Shown: positions 1 to 12,690, counted from the stretch's first letter. The stretch is DNA of 64,000 nt from Onthophagus taurus (GCF_036711975.1 NC_091967.1:868001-932000); one strand, 5' to 3'. Numbers and translations: made by a program. Notes: generated from the sequence alone by a model not told the origin.

Positions 1-1996
1 GGTCGTACACCGAGTAGTGTAATCACACGAGTACTGTAATTATGTTCTAGCCCACGTGTGATATACAGCATTTTATCTACGACTGATAAAAATTACTAAA
101 AAATAAATTTATTTAGAAAAGTCTATTTGACATTTATAATAGTATATTATTCAACAAGAGTGGGTAACATCCATTATACGCAAGTTGAATACTATACTTT
201 ATCTACAACTATTTAATTTTGAAAAAAAAATCAAAAAAAAAGGAAAAAAAATAAACTTGATAGACATTTCAGACATAACCTCAATATAAGAAAGCTGTCA
301 TTTCTGTTAATATTTTATTTTTTGATTAGTAGGCCGTGTCAGAACTGTGGAATAATGGCTTCATTATTCAACACTTTGTCAGTCATGGGTAATGTTTACT
401 CATCTGGAATAAATGTTTTGAAATGTAAAAACATAACAATTAATGTTTATAATAAATAGTATTGTTTCTATGTAAGTAGATAACACTTTTTCTTTTGTAT
501 TGTTGCTCGTTTCAATAAATTAAGTCTGTTCTGATTAGGCTAAAAATGCGTTACGTAATGAAACCAGTGCGGTAATGAACTTCATTACGTAACTCAAATG
601 AGTGCGGTAATGATGACTTATCCAAGCAGTCGTAGATAAAAAAATATTATTATAAATGATGTGAAAATATAAAATCCGATCAAAGCAAAAATTATCCGTA
701 AGGATTTCATGCATTTCGAAAACGTCATTGTTTATTCGACTGCATCGCATCAGAAATTCATAAATCCGGGATCGCTTTGATCTCAAAGTCAAAACGAAGC
801 CCCCTCGGCGTCAATACGCAGCGAAGATTTACGTTTGGAAACCATGAACCTTTTAGGTCTCACCGTGAAATCTCGTTTCCATCCCACCGTTGGCCGACGG
901 GACGTATGGATGTCATCGTGATAACGACAACGTAACGCAATTACGGACATTTCGGATTATAGAGGGACGTCCGTCGGCGACCGGACGGACGCGAGAATGA
1001 AGAAACGTGACGACCGAAAAGGGAATACGCAAAAATTGGATTGTTTCCGGAAAGCGGAACGCGAGTCCGGAGGGCGGCCACGCGAAACGCGGCTAACTAG
1101 ATAAAAATGAAAGCCGTGACCGGACTAATGGTATTAGGGTGGCGAATTAAAAATTCCTTTTCGTGGAACGCGGCAAATTTTTTACGGTTAGCGGCTTAAT
1201 CGTCCTCGCCCGCGTCCTTAATCCGTTCTGTTTTAATGGGGTAGTTTTGGGGTTGTTTTCTCTCTCTGACTAAATTACGGCCTACGAATAATGGGAATAA
1301 GAGGACAAAAATTTTAAATGAGACTTGTTCTCAAATTTTCAACATAAGTTATTTAAGATTAAACAGAGATTTGTTCATTTTGTTACCTTTTCAAAACTAC
1401 GCCTGATTGCAAGTAAATTAAAAGATATATAAAACAGATACAAAATAATATTCAGTCATAAATAGAAAATAGGTCGAAGCTATACTTCCCTATATACAAC
1501 TGTAGGATCGTCATTGTACCGAAGAACAATGCTACTACATTAATTAGGAAAAGATACAGAAAACAAAGCCATTGAGATTAAAACGGGCGCATGAGAGACG
1601 TCAGTTATATTGCATAAATAAAGAGCAAATGAAAAACTGTCAATCAACAGCTACTAATTCTTTCAAATTTTTAACGGTTATCGATTAATCCAAAATTACC
1701 CGACGCTTCCAAGCACTTAGAGTAAGTCAAGGCATCACGAGTATCAGATACAAAAGTTTCAGCAAAAGCATCCTACTCAGTCCAATCATTAGTGAAGGGG
1801 TTCTCGAGACTGTGATTAAGTTTGTTAACCTTTCAATACGTGCCCGTTCTAAAGATGCGCGACTAAACGTTCTAGAAACTTTCTAGGTCTAGGTCTAGTG
1901 TTAGTTCTACTTTTCGTTCAATAAAAATATACCACAATTTAACGCTGAATAACACTTAAAAGTAGTTATTAATATTATTACTTCCCATCTTGTTAG
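1..1996. other. Intergenic, no gene recognised
   Basis: I see no coding region or RNA gene here. The first 800 bases are AT-rich. A 13-base perfect inverted repeat (GTTACGTAATGAA at 550-562 against its complement at 581-593) forms a small palindrome. From about 790 to 1240 the base composition changes sharply: CpG-rich, with many CG dinucleotides and no long open frame. Near 1850-1920 there is a copy of the dispersed 'aggtctagtgttagttctac' type repeat that recurs at 5.2-5.5 and 56.6 kb. Confidence 0.6.
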
Positions 1997-2238
1997 ATTA
2001 TGTAAATAAAAAACTTTGCTTTTCAGAAGGGTATTTTTTATTTTCGGCTCTACCGGTTTCGACTAATTCTTTTTAGTCATCTTCAGGAGCAATAGCCACA
2101 TCTGTTACGTATAACAAATTAAAAGTATAACAGACGTGGCTATTGCTCCTGAAGATGACTAAAAAGAATTAGTCGAAACCGGTAGAGCCGAAAATAAAAA
2201 ATACCCTTCTGAAAAGCAAAGTTTTTTATTTACATAAT
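1997..2238. repeat. Palindromic repeat with paired hammerhead-like cores
   Basis: Two arms of about 111 bases (1997-2107 and 2128-2238) are near-perfect reverse complements around a 20-base spacer. Each arm carries the string CTGAAGA, one base, a 6-bp stem (GACTAA/TTAGTC) with a 6-base loop, then GAAA. On the plus strand these are 2149-2155, 2157-2162/2169-2174 and 2175-2178; the mirror copy is 2086-2057. This is the core layout of a hammerhead ribozyme (CUGANGA, stem II, GAAA), as known in Penelope-like element termini. Cleavage stem III and the cleavage site were not worked out. Confidence 0.7.
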
Positions 2239-2289
2239 TAAAAGTAGAACTAATCATAATCATAATCTTCATTATTATAATCTTTATTA

Positions 2290-3868
2290 TTATTCCTTTG
2301 GCAAAGGTTGATGAACCCAAGCAACTGAAAGATCTGAGACCAATAAGTATTCTTCCAACGTTATCTAAGGTGCTTGAAAAAATTATGAAGCAGCAGTTGG
2401 AGAGTAATTGCTTGCTGCCTCAGGAGCAATCTGGCTTTCGAAGTGGCTATAGTTGTACAACTGCAATGTTGCGCCTAACTGATGATATTCTTACGAACAC
2501 GGACAATGGATTGTACACTGCTGTAGTCTTTCTGGATTTTTCTAAAGCGTTTGATACCGTTAATCATGCAATTTTGGGTGAGATTCTGTATGATTTGGGG
2601 CTGAGTTCAGAGGCGGTATCTTTGTTGGGTGACTACCTCTGCGATAGGTCTCAAAGGGTAAGGATCGGTGATGATTTATCTCACACAATTAGAGTTTTGA
2701 ATGGTGTACCACAGGGTTCGGTGTTGGGGCCTCTCTTGTTCTCTTTGTACACTTCGCGGTTTAGTAGTCGGGTACAATATTGTAAAGTCAATATGTATGC
2801 TGATGATATACAGTGAATACATGAAAATGATAAGAATCTAGCACAGATACGTATTAATGAGGACCTGTCTACTATATTTAATATTGCGACGTTTCTTAAA
2901 CTAAAGATTAATCCTGATAAGTCTGCGTGTGTATGTTTCGGGAGAGGGAGAGGGGTCACAGGGCTGAACTTGGATCTTGATATTCATATAAATGGTTCAA
3001 GAATCAATGTTGTTAAGGAAGCAAAATGCCTGGGATTAACAATAGATAACACCTTCAGATATAAAGCTCAAATTAATATTTACATTATCCTCACCGATCC
3101 GTTCTTTCGATAAAATTAAAAAAACAGTTATGTGCTTCTCTTGTGCTGTCTCACTTTAACTTTATGGCGCCTGCGTATCATCCCGCTATAGATGTGCTTA
3201 CATCGAATCGCATACAAAAGGTTCAAAATAGTTGCCTTAGGTTCATTTTTGGAATCCGGAAGTATGACAGAATCTCACACAAACTGAAAGATGTTGGGTG
3301 GCACAGAATGGATATCCGCCGGGAGTTGCACAGTTTGGTTTTGTTTCATAAAATCGTCACAACACATATACCGACATACTTGTATGAGAGGATTACTTTT
3401 AAAAGGGCTAACAATGCTCTACAAACGAGATTAAAATATGGCATATATCCACCAAAATATAGAACCTCTTTGTTTCACAGGTCTTTTACGTATCACATAT
3501 ATAAGTCATATGGACCGCCTATGATCAAAAAACTAAATATCATTAATTTCAAAAAAACACTATATAAAGATACATTTTTGGAGCAATGTGCAGCCTTGTC
3601 ATAGTTATAATATTAAGTTTATGTATGTGGTAAGGTTGGTTGAACAGATTTTATCTGGAACCCGCCTATTGCACAATGCCATTTTTTTTCTTTTCTTTTT
3701 TTGTAGTGTTAGGTACTAAGTTTTTTGGTCTCTTGTTGTTTAAACATTCTAGTTTAGAATATATCTACACTATAGATACAATTTTTGTTATTATTATATA
3801 TATTTTTTCTTTTGTTGTAGACAATGGTATGTGCAATAAAGACATTTATTATTATTATTATTATATTA
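2290..3868 (+). mobile_element. Non-LTR retrotransposon fragment (Jockey/I-like), degenerate
   Basis: 5'-truncated reverse transcriptase of a non-LTR element. The frame from 2298 begins in the fingers region (LRPISILPTLSKVLEK), continues through the FLDFSKAFDTVNH motif with the first catalytic Asp and GVPQGSVLGPLLF, and reaches the YADD box at about 2800, where a TGA stop (2814-2816) interrupts it. Reading continues past the stop to about 3110, then shifts frame; the C-terminal thumb-type region (KVQNSCLRFIFGIRKYDRIS) is open at 3143-3604. The 3' end is a (TTA)n tail at about 3846-3868. It belongs to the same family as the minus-strand copy at 36.6-38.9 kb. Inactive. Confidence 0.85.
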
Positions 3869-3903
3869 TTGTGCTATAAGATAGTTCTCTTACACTCGTC
3901 AGT

Positions 3904-5180
3904 TCAATTTACATTTGAAATATCAATATTACATTTTAAAAATTCATCGACGAAATAAAACGCATTCGAAGCCAAGAAATGTGTCAGTTTACGACTTCTG
4001 ACATTCAACGGCAACTTATTAAATAGCATTTGACACATGTATGTTGAACCCCGCTGCATCATACTCAATCTACACATATCAACATACACATTACAATGAT
4101 TACGAGTTACGTATTTGTGAACATTTAAAAGCTCGTCAAAATTGTTCAGAGCATACAATATAGAATTTAGTACGTAAATAGATGGCAGGGTTAGAACGCC
4201 TAAACGCACGAAGATGTATCGACAGTCTTCACTGTATCCCAGGCCTCCTACAACTCTTAGAACCCTACGCTGTAAGTTATAATGGCTTAAGAAATATGGC
4301 TTTGTATAAGCGCGAAGTAAGCGGTTTTCACTACTTCTAGTTCCACCTTGACAATAAAGTTTCGTAGCAAAAAGATGTTTTTTGAAATTTTCTTACTTAT
4401 AGCGTCAACATGATGATCGAACTTCAATATTGGAGTGGTTATGCAAACTCCCAAGAATTTACCAAACGACGGGTTACCAAAATTAGTAAAATTAAAATTT
4501 CTCTGACTTAATGTCATTCTGACTGTTTTCCCATCATTCAAACACAACTCATGCACCATTTACGTGCTCTATCTATCCAGCTTCATTGCTTCGGATAATC
4601 AAAGTGGCATCGTCAGCATATAATAAACAGTCAATGTCCCTAAAATAATACGGAAAGTCATTGAAAAACATCAAAAATAAAAGAGGTCCAAGGATAGAAC
4701 CCTGTGGAACACCCCTATATAGTCAAAGTGACTCTCTCCGATGTCACTTGACCACAAGTCACCTGTTGCGTTCTGCCGGATAGATAAGATTGGATTAGAG
4801 CAACACTTTTGTCGTCAAAATTAAAAACATTGCGAAGTTTATCAATAAGAATTGGATGAGAAACTGTATCGAAAGCGCGAGATAAGTCCAAAAACAATGA
4901 CATACAGTATTCACGCTTTTCAAAGCTGTCAAGACAGATATTCACATATTTAACTACCGCGTCAGAGGTGCACCTACCCCTTCGAAAGCCAAACTAATGA
5001 GGGTGCAGTAAATTATTTTGGTCCAAGTGTGTGATCATTCTATTGAAAAGGGCCCTTTCAAATATTTTGGAAAAGGTGAGCAGGATACTTATAGGACGAA
5101 TTAGCATTGTTATTCTTATCTCCGCCTTTAAAAATTGGAATTGCATTAGCTATTTTTAATAAGTCAGGAATACCAATAAT
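3904..5180 (-). mobile_element. Second non-LTR RT family, degenerate fragment
   Basis: Minus-strand reverse transcriptase remains with several frameshifts. The piece at 4945-4715 carries the palm motif SLFLDLSRAFDTVSH; further upstream on the same strand (about 5180-4950) an RT fingers segment can be read with interruptions. At 4700-4560, the GVPQGS-like and YADD-like region is recognisable only in pieces (the plus strand near 4690 reads as the complement of a '[10 protein letters not shown]' type segment). Pieces 4559-4287 and 4209-3904 correspond to the C-terminal part. It is clearly different in sequence from the neighbouring plus-strand fragment. Relic only; clade not assigned. Confidence 0.65.
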
Positions 5181-5580
5181 ACTAGACCTAGATCTAGAAA
5201 CATTCGGATTTAGCCGTACGTCTTTCAAGATGGCTGATTTCTAGTTCTAGGTCTTGTGTTAGTTCTAGTGATGGTGCCACTGTAAAACTAGAACTAACAC
5301 TAGACCTAGAATTAGAAACATTTAGGTTTAGCCGTGCGACTTCTAATTTTAGTTGTTGTACATTTTCATTGCACTAAAAGTAGAACTAACACTAGTACCA
5401 TCACTAGAACTAATACTACCCCTAGAACTAGAAGGTTTCAGGTTTAGCCGTACGTCTTAATACTCGACTAAACCTGAATGTTTATAGTCTTGGGTGTAGT
5501 GTTAGTTCTACTTTTAGTTCAACAAAAATTTATCAATTTTTGTAAGCCTTTATATTTTTTATTCAACTAAAACTAGAATC
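5178..5580. repeat. Cluster of inverted/direct AGAACTAACACTAGACC repeats
   Basis: Blocks of the type 'aactagaactaacactagacctagaactagaaac' followed by 'ggtttagccgtacgtctt' occur repeatedly in both orientations (for example near 5186-5225, 5240-5275, 5285-5340, 5375-5460 and 5465-5520). Single copies are also found near 1870-1920 and 56645-56690. The alternating orientation suggests fold-back or MITE fragments. No coding capacity. Confidence 0.6.
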
Positions 5581-5914
5581 AACAAGTGTTCACATCGAAC
5601 TTGTTTCTGAAAAAGGTTGCAACATGTCATCTGAAACGCCAAAATAATGTTGGCAATTTCTATCTATCTGAAGAAAACTGACTAATCAGATATCCAAAAT
5701 GCTAACGAGCCCAAAGCACCTACACTACGGCTTGAAAAGAGCAGAAATTTCTGCATATATTGAGGTTAGAACATTATGCTATTTCAGAAATGTTAAATTA
5801 ACTACAGAAGCGACGCAACTAATATTAGTCCAAAACAGCTTAAAAGACAGCACGGAAAAAATGTAAGTGATGAAAAGATTTTATGAAAAAACATAAGCTT
5901 TATTGTATGGTCCT
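5581..5914. other. Spacer, nothing recognised
   Basis: No gene or repeat recognised. It ends with ATGGTCCT (5907-5914), which is the probable 5' target-site duplicate of the LINE insertion that follows; the matching octamer is at 7863-7870. Confidence 0.4.
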
Positions 5915-7862
5915 AGTTGGTAGAGAGAGACCAAGAAATCTTGGTTTGTGGATATAGAGGGAGCGTTCAACAACGCAACCACGTTACCACAATCTCTTGA
6001 AAGAGCTGCTCTTGACAGGGGAGTGGAAGCAACTATAGCGAGTTGGATCCGCAATATGCTAGATATACGATACGCTTCAGGCCGGGAGGTGGCTGCCCGC
6101 AGGGAGGGGTGTTATCTCCCCTGCTTTGGTCCCTCCTAGTTGACGATCTGATTGCGATAGTCGAAGCCGTTGGTGTGGAAATACAAGCTTATGCTGATGA
6201 CATTGTCGTTATGGTCAAAGGAACCTGTTTGCCGAGGATATCTAAAGTCCTCCAGGTGACCCTAGATACCATTTGCGCTTGGTGTAAGGGAGAGAACCTC
6301 TCAATAAACCCGCAAAAGACAATTGATGTGCCCTTCACCAGGAAGCGAAAGTTGGATGGACTAATCCGCCCAACTATCCAAGGTGAAGAAATTCCTTTCT
6401 CAAAGGAAGTCAAATATCTAGGAGTAATACTAGACAAAACCCTGTCATGGAATGGACATTTGCAGGGAGTTTTGCACAAAGCTAGACTATCCTTGTGGAC
6501 TTGTCGCAGTCTTTGTGGAAAAAATTGGGGTCTTACCCCTGAAAGACTGTACTGGCTCTATGTGACTGTGGTTAGACCTATGATCACATACGGAGCAGCA
6601 GCCTGGTATAGGAAAGTCCGACAGACTTCAGTTATCAGTAAACTTTCACGAATTCAACGAGTAGCTGGATTGGCAATCTCTGGTGCGATAGGCACAACGC
6701 CAACTCTAGCAATGGAGGTTCTGCTTGGCCTATCTCCTCTGCATTTGCATATAGAGAAAGTGGCTAGAACAACCATTTACAGATTTAAGCAATATGCTCA
6801 AAACTGTTCCGACATGTCCTACCAATGGGCTGCGGAAGACATTATAAGCACTGATACTGTGCTATCAATGCCGTCAGATTTGGCGGTATCACTATCAGTG
6901 ATTAATGCTCGATACCAGATTGTACTACCTGAGCGGCAGTCCTGGATCGAAAATGAAAATTCTCTGGTTCGGGCAGACATTTGCTTGTACACAGATGGAT
7001 CAAAAACGCCTGAAGGGGTAGGAGCAGGAGTATACTGCCAGACACCTCGAATTAAGCAAGCCTACAGCCTGGGTACGTACTGTACTGTATTCCGGGCGGA
7101 AGTATTTGCTATTGACATGGGTGCTAAAATCCTTCTTGAAAGAGGGGTGAAGAACATGACAGTACGAATTTTCTCAGACAGTCAAGCCGCTGTCCAGGCG
7201 CTGCAAGCCGTGAAAACGGTGTCGGCTCTGGTTAATGATTGTAAGAGAACATTAAACACACTGAGTTGTGATAACAGAGTCTCTCTGATCTGGGTCCCGG
7301 GTCACTCTGGGGTTGCTGGCAATGAAGCGGCAGATAAGCTAGCACGAGATGGCAGCGCTGAAGCGTTTGTGGGACCGGAACCAGCAGTTGGTGTATCATT
7401 TGCGATGGCCAAATATAGGATTGGACTATGGGCTGAAGAGAGACTTCGCCTACTGTGGACCAGTTCTCCTGGAATGAGACCCGGGAATATTTTAGGACTT
7501 GCCCGTAGTAACATAAAAGTTCTAATGGGTGTTTTTACTGGGCACTGCCGATTAAAAGCACACCTCAACTTGTTGGGTTAGCCGACTATGTGCGGAGGAA
7601 GCAGAGACGGTTGAGCATGTTTTATGCCACTGCCCTGCCGTTAACCGTATCAGATTCTCGATTTTTGGGCCGCAGTTTATCTCCTCAAAAGATCTGAATA
7701 ACCTTTCGCCGAGCAAGGTGTTAATGTTCGTTAAGAGCATTGGACTGCACGGTGAAATTTGATAACGATATCTATCGGGGTACAATAGATCCTTAGGGTC
7801 GCGGTGCAAGGTTGGTTGGTCCGCCTACCCGATATGTATTCTATGTAATGTAATGTAATGTA
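5915..7862 (+). mobile_element. LINE copy A (RNase H-bearing non-LTR), 5'-truncated
   Basis: Copy of the main LINE family of this window. Residual ORF2 includes the RT palm start (DIEGAFNNA, about 5948), then in another frame GGCPQGGVLSPLLW, AYADDIVVM (catalytic Asp pair), and a ribonuclease H domain with YTDGSK, the DSQAA motif, and IWVPGHSGVAGNEAAD, all within 6043-7581. A C-terminal zinc-binding region is broken by a 16-base deletion. Internal deletions lie near 5925-5960 and between the two RT halves (about 6060), causing a frameshift. The 3' end has a (TAATG)n tail at 7846-7862. ATGGTCCT flanks both sides. RNase H points to an I/LOA-type group rather than R1; I do not name the clade. Not autonomous. 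Confidence 0.88.
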
Positions 7863-7870
7863 ATGGTCCT

Positions 7871-9809
7871 GGAGTTGCAAATTAGTTGATAAGTCATTGG
7901 AAAATGAAAAGAACAAACAAACAACGTACCTAAATAAAAATAAACACAACAACTGCCACCATTTTTTAAATTAAAATCTACGTTTTAAATTTTTAAACGA
8001 ATAATAAATAAAATCTATAATACCAAACCATGTAAAAATAGGTCTTTTGTTTTAAAACAATTGTTAAATGAAAACAAAAATAATTTGAACGTTGTCTCTT
8101 CAATCAATAATGCAACTGCACACGCGTTATTGAGTATTCTAAACAACACTTTGAACGCCGGCGTTTTTTATAAACGAAAATTACAAAAAAAAACACACTC
8201 ACCCGATCATTCTCTGGGGATGGCGTGGCGACACCTCGTTGTTGAACCGAAGTGGGGCGACGACAACCTACCGTTCAAAATATTCGCCGAAATTTCTTGA
8301 TCCGACTGCGTGACAACGGTCGGTTTACCCTCAACGACAACAATAACAAAACAGGGTGTCTAACAAGTGGTTTACCAATATGGCCGCCTGTCATAAACGT
8401 ACACACCGTCTCGCTTTATTTCCCTTACAAGGCCTGCTCCATAGAATCGATAGTCTCTGCCGGCGAGTTCGTTCGCGTTTCAAGTAAAAGCCGGCAAAGA
8501 TAAACGCAGCTTTCGATAACGAAACAAAACGGTTCTTTATTTTTTGGTCCGGTTATAGTATGTGATTGTAAAAAAATAAGAAGGGTTAAAGTTGGTCCGC
8601 TGAAAAAGTATCTGTCAGAAATGCGTGCTTTTACACCGTCGGTAAAATAGATCGTTTTACATTAAAATAGGGGATGATTCGGCAGGTTGGGAGCTTCGCT
8701 GAGGATATAAATCGTGGATGAATATGCGTGTTTAGGAAAATGTTTGCATGACGATTGGTAATATAGATTAACTCCTTACAATCGTGTTGATTTTGTTTAC
8801 ACGATTATTTGATAAGATTTTTAGTTGAATAAACGTTGCGGAAATAAATAATTTTTATTAATAAATGGTGGATGCGCCGGAAAATTTTTATTTGCCTATG
8901 GATCTTCTTTCTGCTATGTTCATACGGTTGTAGTGCTTTTGTGCATCTACAAATTCTGAGTTTTGAGCAAATAAAGCAGTATCATCCGCATATATGTCAC
9001 TCATGTAAATATTAAACAAGTGTGTATGAAAGGATACTGCCTTGTTAATTTTTTTGCTTCTAAGGATGCGTGGAAACTAAGAAATCATTTAAGGATATAG
9101 TAAGTAATAACGATATCATGACGTCGAAATCATGTTTACATAGCACTGGTATACGGAAAATCCTGCGTGGTTTAGAATTACAACCACAATATTAGCAGAA
9201 AATAAGTGTATTGTATGGAATACTTGACTGGCACTAATTTTGTTGAAATAAATAAATCAATTTTTGATATTCTGCAGAGCTAACCACGTTTGGCTCATTT
9301 GAACTTACCTAATTAAAGGTTAATTTAAAAGGGAGTGTAACTACAAATAGAAAAGGATTGAAAAATGTTATCTAAAAGTATTATAGGAAATATCTTAATA
9401 TCAACTTTCTTATCAAAATAATTTTTTATTTACCTGTTCATGCTAGCAGGAAAAGGTTGCTTCTTTAAAGTTAAAAAATGTAACTTTTTTTTTGGAAATC
9501 TAAAATTATACATTTCTATTTGAATTTATTTCCTCTTCAGTACTCTTTGGGCAGTTTGAATCTTTAACTTTGCTGTTATCTGACTGAGGAATTTAATCAT
9601 CATCAAATCATAACTTTAAATATTGATGATCTATCCTAGAAAATAGATGTTCAAATAGATAACTATTAATACTTTCTTTTTTAAATTCTTAGGTATTAAA
9701 TATAATTTTATATGAGATATCTTCTTTATTAAATAATTAACAAACCTAAACAAATCTAAGTTTTTCTAAATAAACAATAAAAAGAATAGTATCTTTTCTT
9801 TTATGGAGC
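7871..9809. other. Intergenic between LINE copy A and Hccs
   Basis: No convincing gene. Short open frames at 8061-8503 have no recognisable motif and look like chance. There is a slightly GC-richer patch at 8150-8520 and AT-rich sequence from 8800 on. The 15-mer TGGTGGATGCGCCGG at 8866-8880 recurs exactly at 28157-28171, inside an intron of the first chitin-binding gene. The Hccs 3' UTR should lie in the last few hundred bases before 9810. Confidence 0.4.
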
Positions 9810-10834
9810 CTATTCATCACTGTACATCCATCTCCACCAAGTAACTTTCATTCTGTCCCATATATTTTCAAAACTACAATTCCCCAAAATGAAATTTATT
9901 TATTTTCAATTAAAATCAGAACTTACCTATCCATAGCTGGTCGCACATCTAACAAAGCAAACTGATACTTATTGTCAATTTTCCCCCCATCATAATAATC
10001 AATAATATATCTCACTTCTTTCCCACACCTATCAATAATCCAGTCGTGTCTATCAAATGGTAATTCATACCCCATTAGTTGACGAATTCTAGCCCTTGGA
10101 CTATAATCAGTAGCTTTGCCACCAAAACTCTTTAATTTAGGACATTGGCATTCCCTGGCGTGTAACGCCTCCCATTTAAGCACTTCTTTCCAAGCCTGCT
10201 CATTGTTTGCATTATGAATCTTAATTATATTTGCCATATCTTGTTGTTCAATGTCTTCATCACGCCATCTCCAACCTTTTCTAAGCATTGCATTCCAAAA
10301 CATCTAAATAAAAATGTTAATTTAAACTTATCATAAATATTATTTTATAATCACCTGTTCACTTGGATACACCCAATATGGACCTTCACCTTCTTTAATT
10401 ATTGCTTTTGGAATTGTAGAAACTTGGCGATTTGTTGGTAAAGAAAATGGTTGACCTGGCGAAGGTTGTTGATTAGCTGCTGGCATCTAAACAACCACAA
10501 ATTTAATTATTTATAACAAAATTTATCTAATAAAAAGTACCATATTTAAAGGGTTTATATCATCACCCTTTACAGGACATTCAGAAGCTGTGGGTTGTAA
10601 TTTTTTATGCATAGGACATTCCTCTGGGATATCCCCAGCTTTAAAATTGCCATGTGCATATTGAGAATGATCAACTTTGCCCTTCATATCTAAAGGAATT
10701 TCTCCAGGTTTATAATTTCCATGCACATATTGAGAGTGATCATGTTTTGATTGAATTTTGGGCTCCACATCAATAGTCGCAGGTTGGATAAGCTGTGTCG
10801 CTGCCACCTCAGCTGCGGATACAGCGTTTCCCAT
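9810..10834 (-). CDS. Hccs: Holocytochrome c synthase (cytochrome c heme lyase)
   Basis: Attaches heme covalently to apocytochrome c (and c1) in the mitochondrial intermembrane space. Four exons on the minus strand: 10834-10541, 10486-10355, 10303-9927 and 9873-9810, with GT/AG introns of 54, 51 and 53 bp. The CDS is 867 bases, 288 residues, close to the usual 270-290. The start is [10 protein letters not shown]. Two Cys-Pro heme-binding motifs ([14 protein letters not shown]) precede the conserved INPLNM, which joins exon 2 ([20 protein letters not shown]). Exon 3 has the core WEALHA (conserved His near residue 190) and [21 protein letters not shown]. The C-terminus is [12 protein letters not shown] tandem repeat DHSQYxHGNxKxGxIP near residues 31-66 is notable. 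I see no lesion, so it should be functional. Confidence 0.96.
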
Positions 10835-11913
10835 TATAGTTTAAAATCTAGTCAAAAAAAGTTAGGTTAGGTCACTTACATAACAAAAATAAAATGAACA
10901 TACAAACCGTTTGGGATTAATACAAAGCCGAGCGATAAGTATGATAAATTCTATTTAAATACACAGTGGAAAAACCATACAAAAATGGTTTATAAAAAAA
11001 TTTTAATTCAATAATCTTTTACAATCGATTTCTGTCACATGAAGTACATTCCGGCCGAAAAAAGAAAACTATTTTATCAACTTACTAGAAAAAAACTGAG
11101 TTGTATCGTGGTGACATCTATGAACTAAATGACGTAACAAAAATTTTAAATTAAATTATTTATTACTATTATTGCAGTTTATCTTGATAATTTTTTTATC
11201 TATGTAAATTTAATACATTTGAAAGCGTCCTTTAAAACATTTCCTAATAAAACATCTTTATATGCAAACATAGGATCTGATCGATTAAAATTTTGCATTT
11301 CATTAATGTTAAATTAAAATGAACACCTCCGTGAAAGAATACTTCAATGCTCAATTTCAACACACACTAAAATTATATAAATGTCAAATAAAATGAATTT
11401 ACAGCCAACCTAGTTGAAATTTTATTTAATTTCGTTCCACATTAAAGTATCATTAAGTCTAGTTCTTTCTATTTCGAATTTAACTCGGTTTGGTCTTCAC
11501 AATTCTCATCTGGATCCGAATTGCCGTGAGAATTACGTAATTATGTACGAGGTTCGTGAGATATTTCCTCATTGCGACGAGAAGACTACACCAGGAAGTT
11601 TTGTCGTAGTACAACACACCGTTAGCTTTCAGAGCGTTTCAGGAAATGGAATAACAGTCGGCGGGAATCGAAATTTAACAACAAATTATAGTATTTACTG
11701 TAATATATTCAGTAGACATGTTTATTTAAACAATTTTTAAATTTACCAAGACTTTCTAATTTGGTTTAATTGGTTATAAAAGATTGTGTACATTGAGTTG
11801 AAATTTATGATTGTCCACTACGTAGATAAATGCTTTAAAAGGCAATGAATTTTGAATGGAAAAGTTTTATGTAATATGTTTTGCACGTATATGGGATTAA
11901 TATTTTTTGTTAT
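10835..11913. other. Hccs upstream region, no second gene shown
   Basis: This holds the Hccs 5' UTR and promoter (minus strand, directly above 10834) and AT-rich spacer. A 108-codon plus-strand open frame at 11414-11740 shows no domain, no signal peptide with a convincing cleavage site and no repeat similarity that I recognise. It could be a lineage-specific exon, but I cannot support it as a gene. Confidence 0.4.
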
Positions 11914-12678
11914 ATTACATTACATAGAATACATATCGGGTAGGCGGACCAATCAACCTTGCACCGCGACCCTAAGGATCTATTGTACCCCGATAGATAT
12001 CGTTATCAAATTTCACCGTGCAGTCCAATGCTCTTAACGAACATTAACACCTTGCTCGGCGAAAGGTTATTCAGATCTTTTGAGGAGATAAACTGCGGCC
12101 CAAAAATCGAGAATCTGATACGGTTAACGGCAGGGCAGTGGCATAAAACATGCTCAACCGTGTCTGCTTCCTCCGCACATAGTCGGCTAAACCCAACAAG
12201 TTGAGGTGTGCTTTTAATCGGCAGTGCCCATTAGAACTTTTATGCTACTACGGGCAAGTCCTAAAATATTCCCGGGTTTGACAGTGGCGATGTTAATAAA
12301 CACCTTAGCATGTCTCATTCCAGGAGAACTGGTCCACAGTAGGCGAAGTCTCTCTTCAGCCCACAGTCCAATCCTATATTTGGCCATCGCAAATGATACA
12401 CCAACTGCTGGTTTCGGTCCTACAAACGCTTCAGCGCTGCCATCTCGTGCTAGCTTATCTGCCGCTTCATTGCCAGCAACACCAGAGTGACCCGGGACCC
12501 AGATCAGAGAGACTCTGTTATCACAACTCAGTGTGTTTAATGTTCTCTTACAATCATTAACCAGAGCCGACACCGTTTTCACGGCTTGCAGCGCCTGGAG
12601 AGCGGCTTGACTGTCTGAAAAAATTCGTACTGTCATGTTCTTCACCCCTCTTTCAAGAAGGATTTTAGCACCCATGTC

Positions 12679-12690
12679 AATAGCAAATAC
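12679..12690. repeat. Target-site duplication, left copy
   Basis: AATAGCAAATAC, repeated exactly at 14267-14278. The two copies bracket the Penelope-like insertion, and removing one restores the RNase H reading frame of the host LINE at this point. Confidence 0.9.

Noticed and set aside
8061..8503. Overlapping open frames upstream of Hccs
   Set aside because: Composition and lack of motifs are as expected by chance in a GC-richer patch.
11414..11740. 108-codon plus-strand open frame as a gene
   Set aside because: No domain, no supported splice context and no similarity I can recognise; kept only as a note in the spacer entry.
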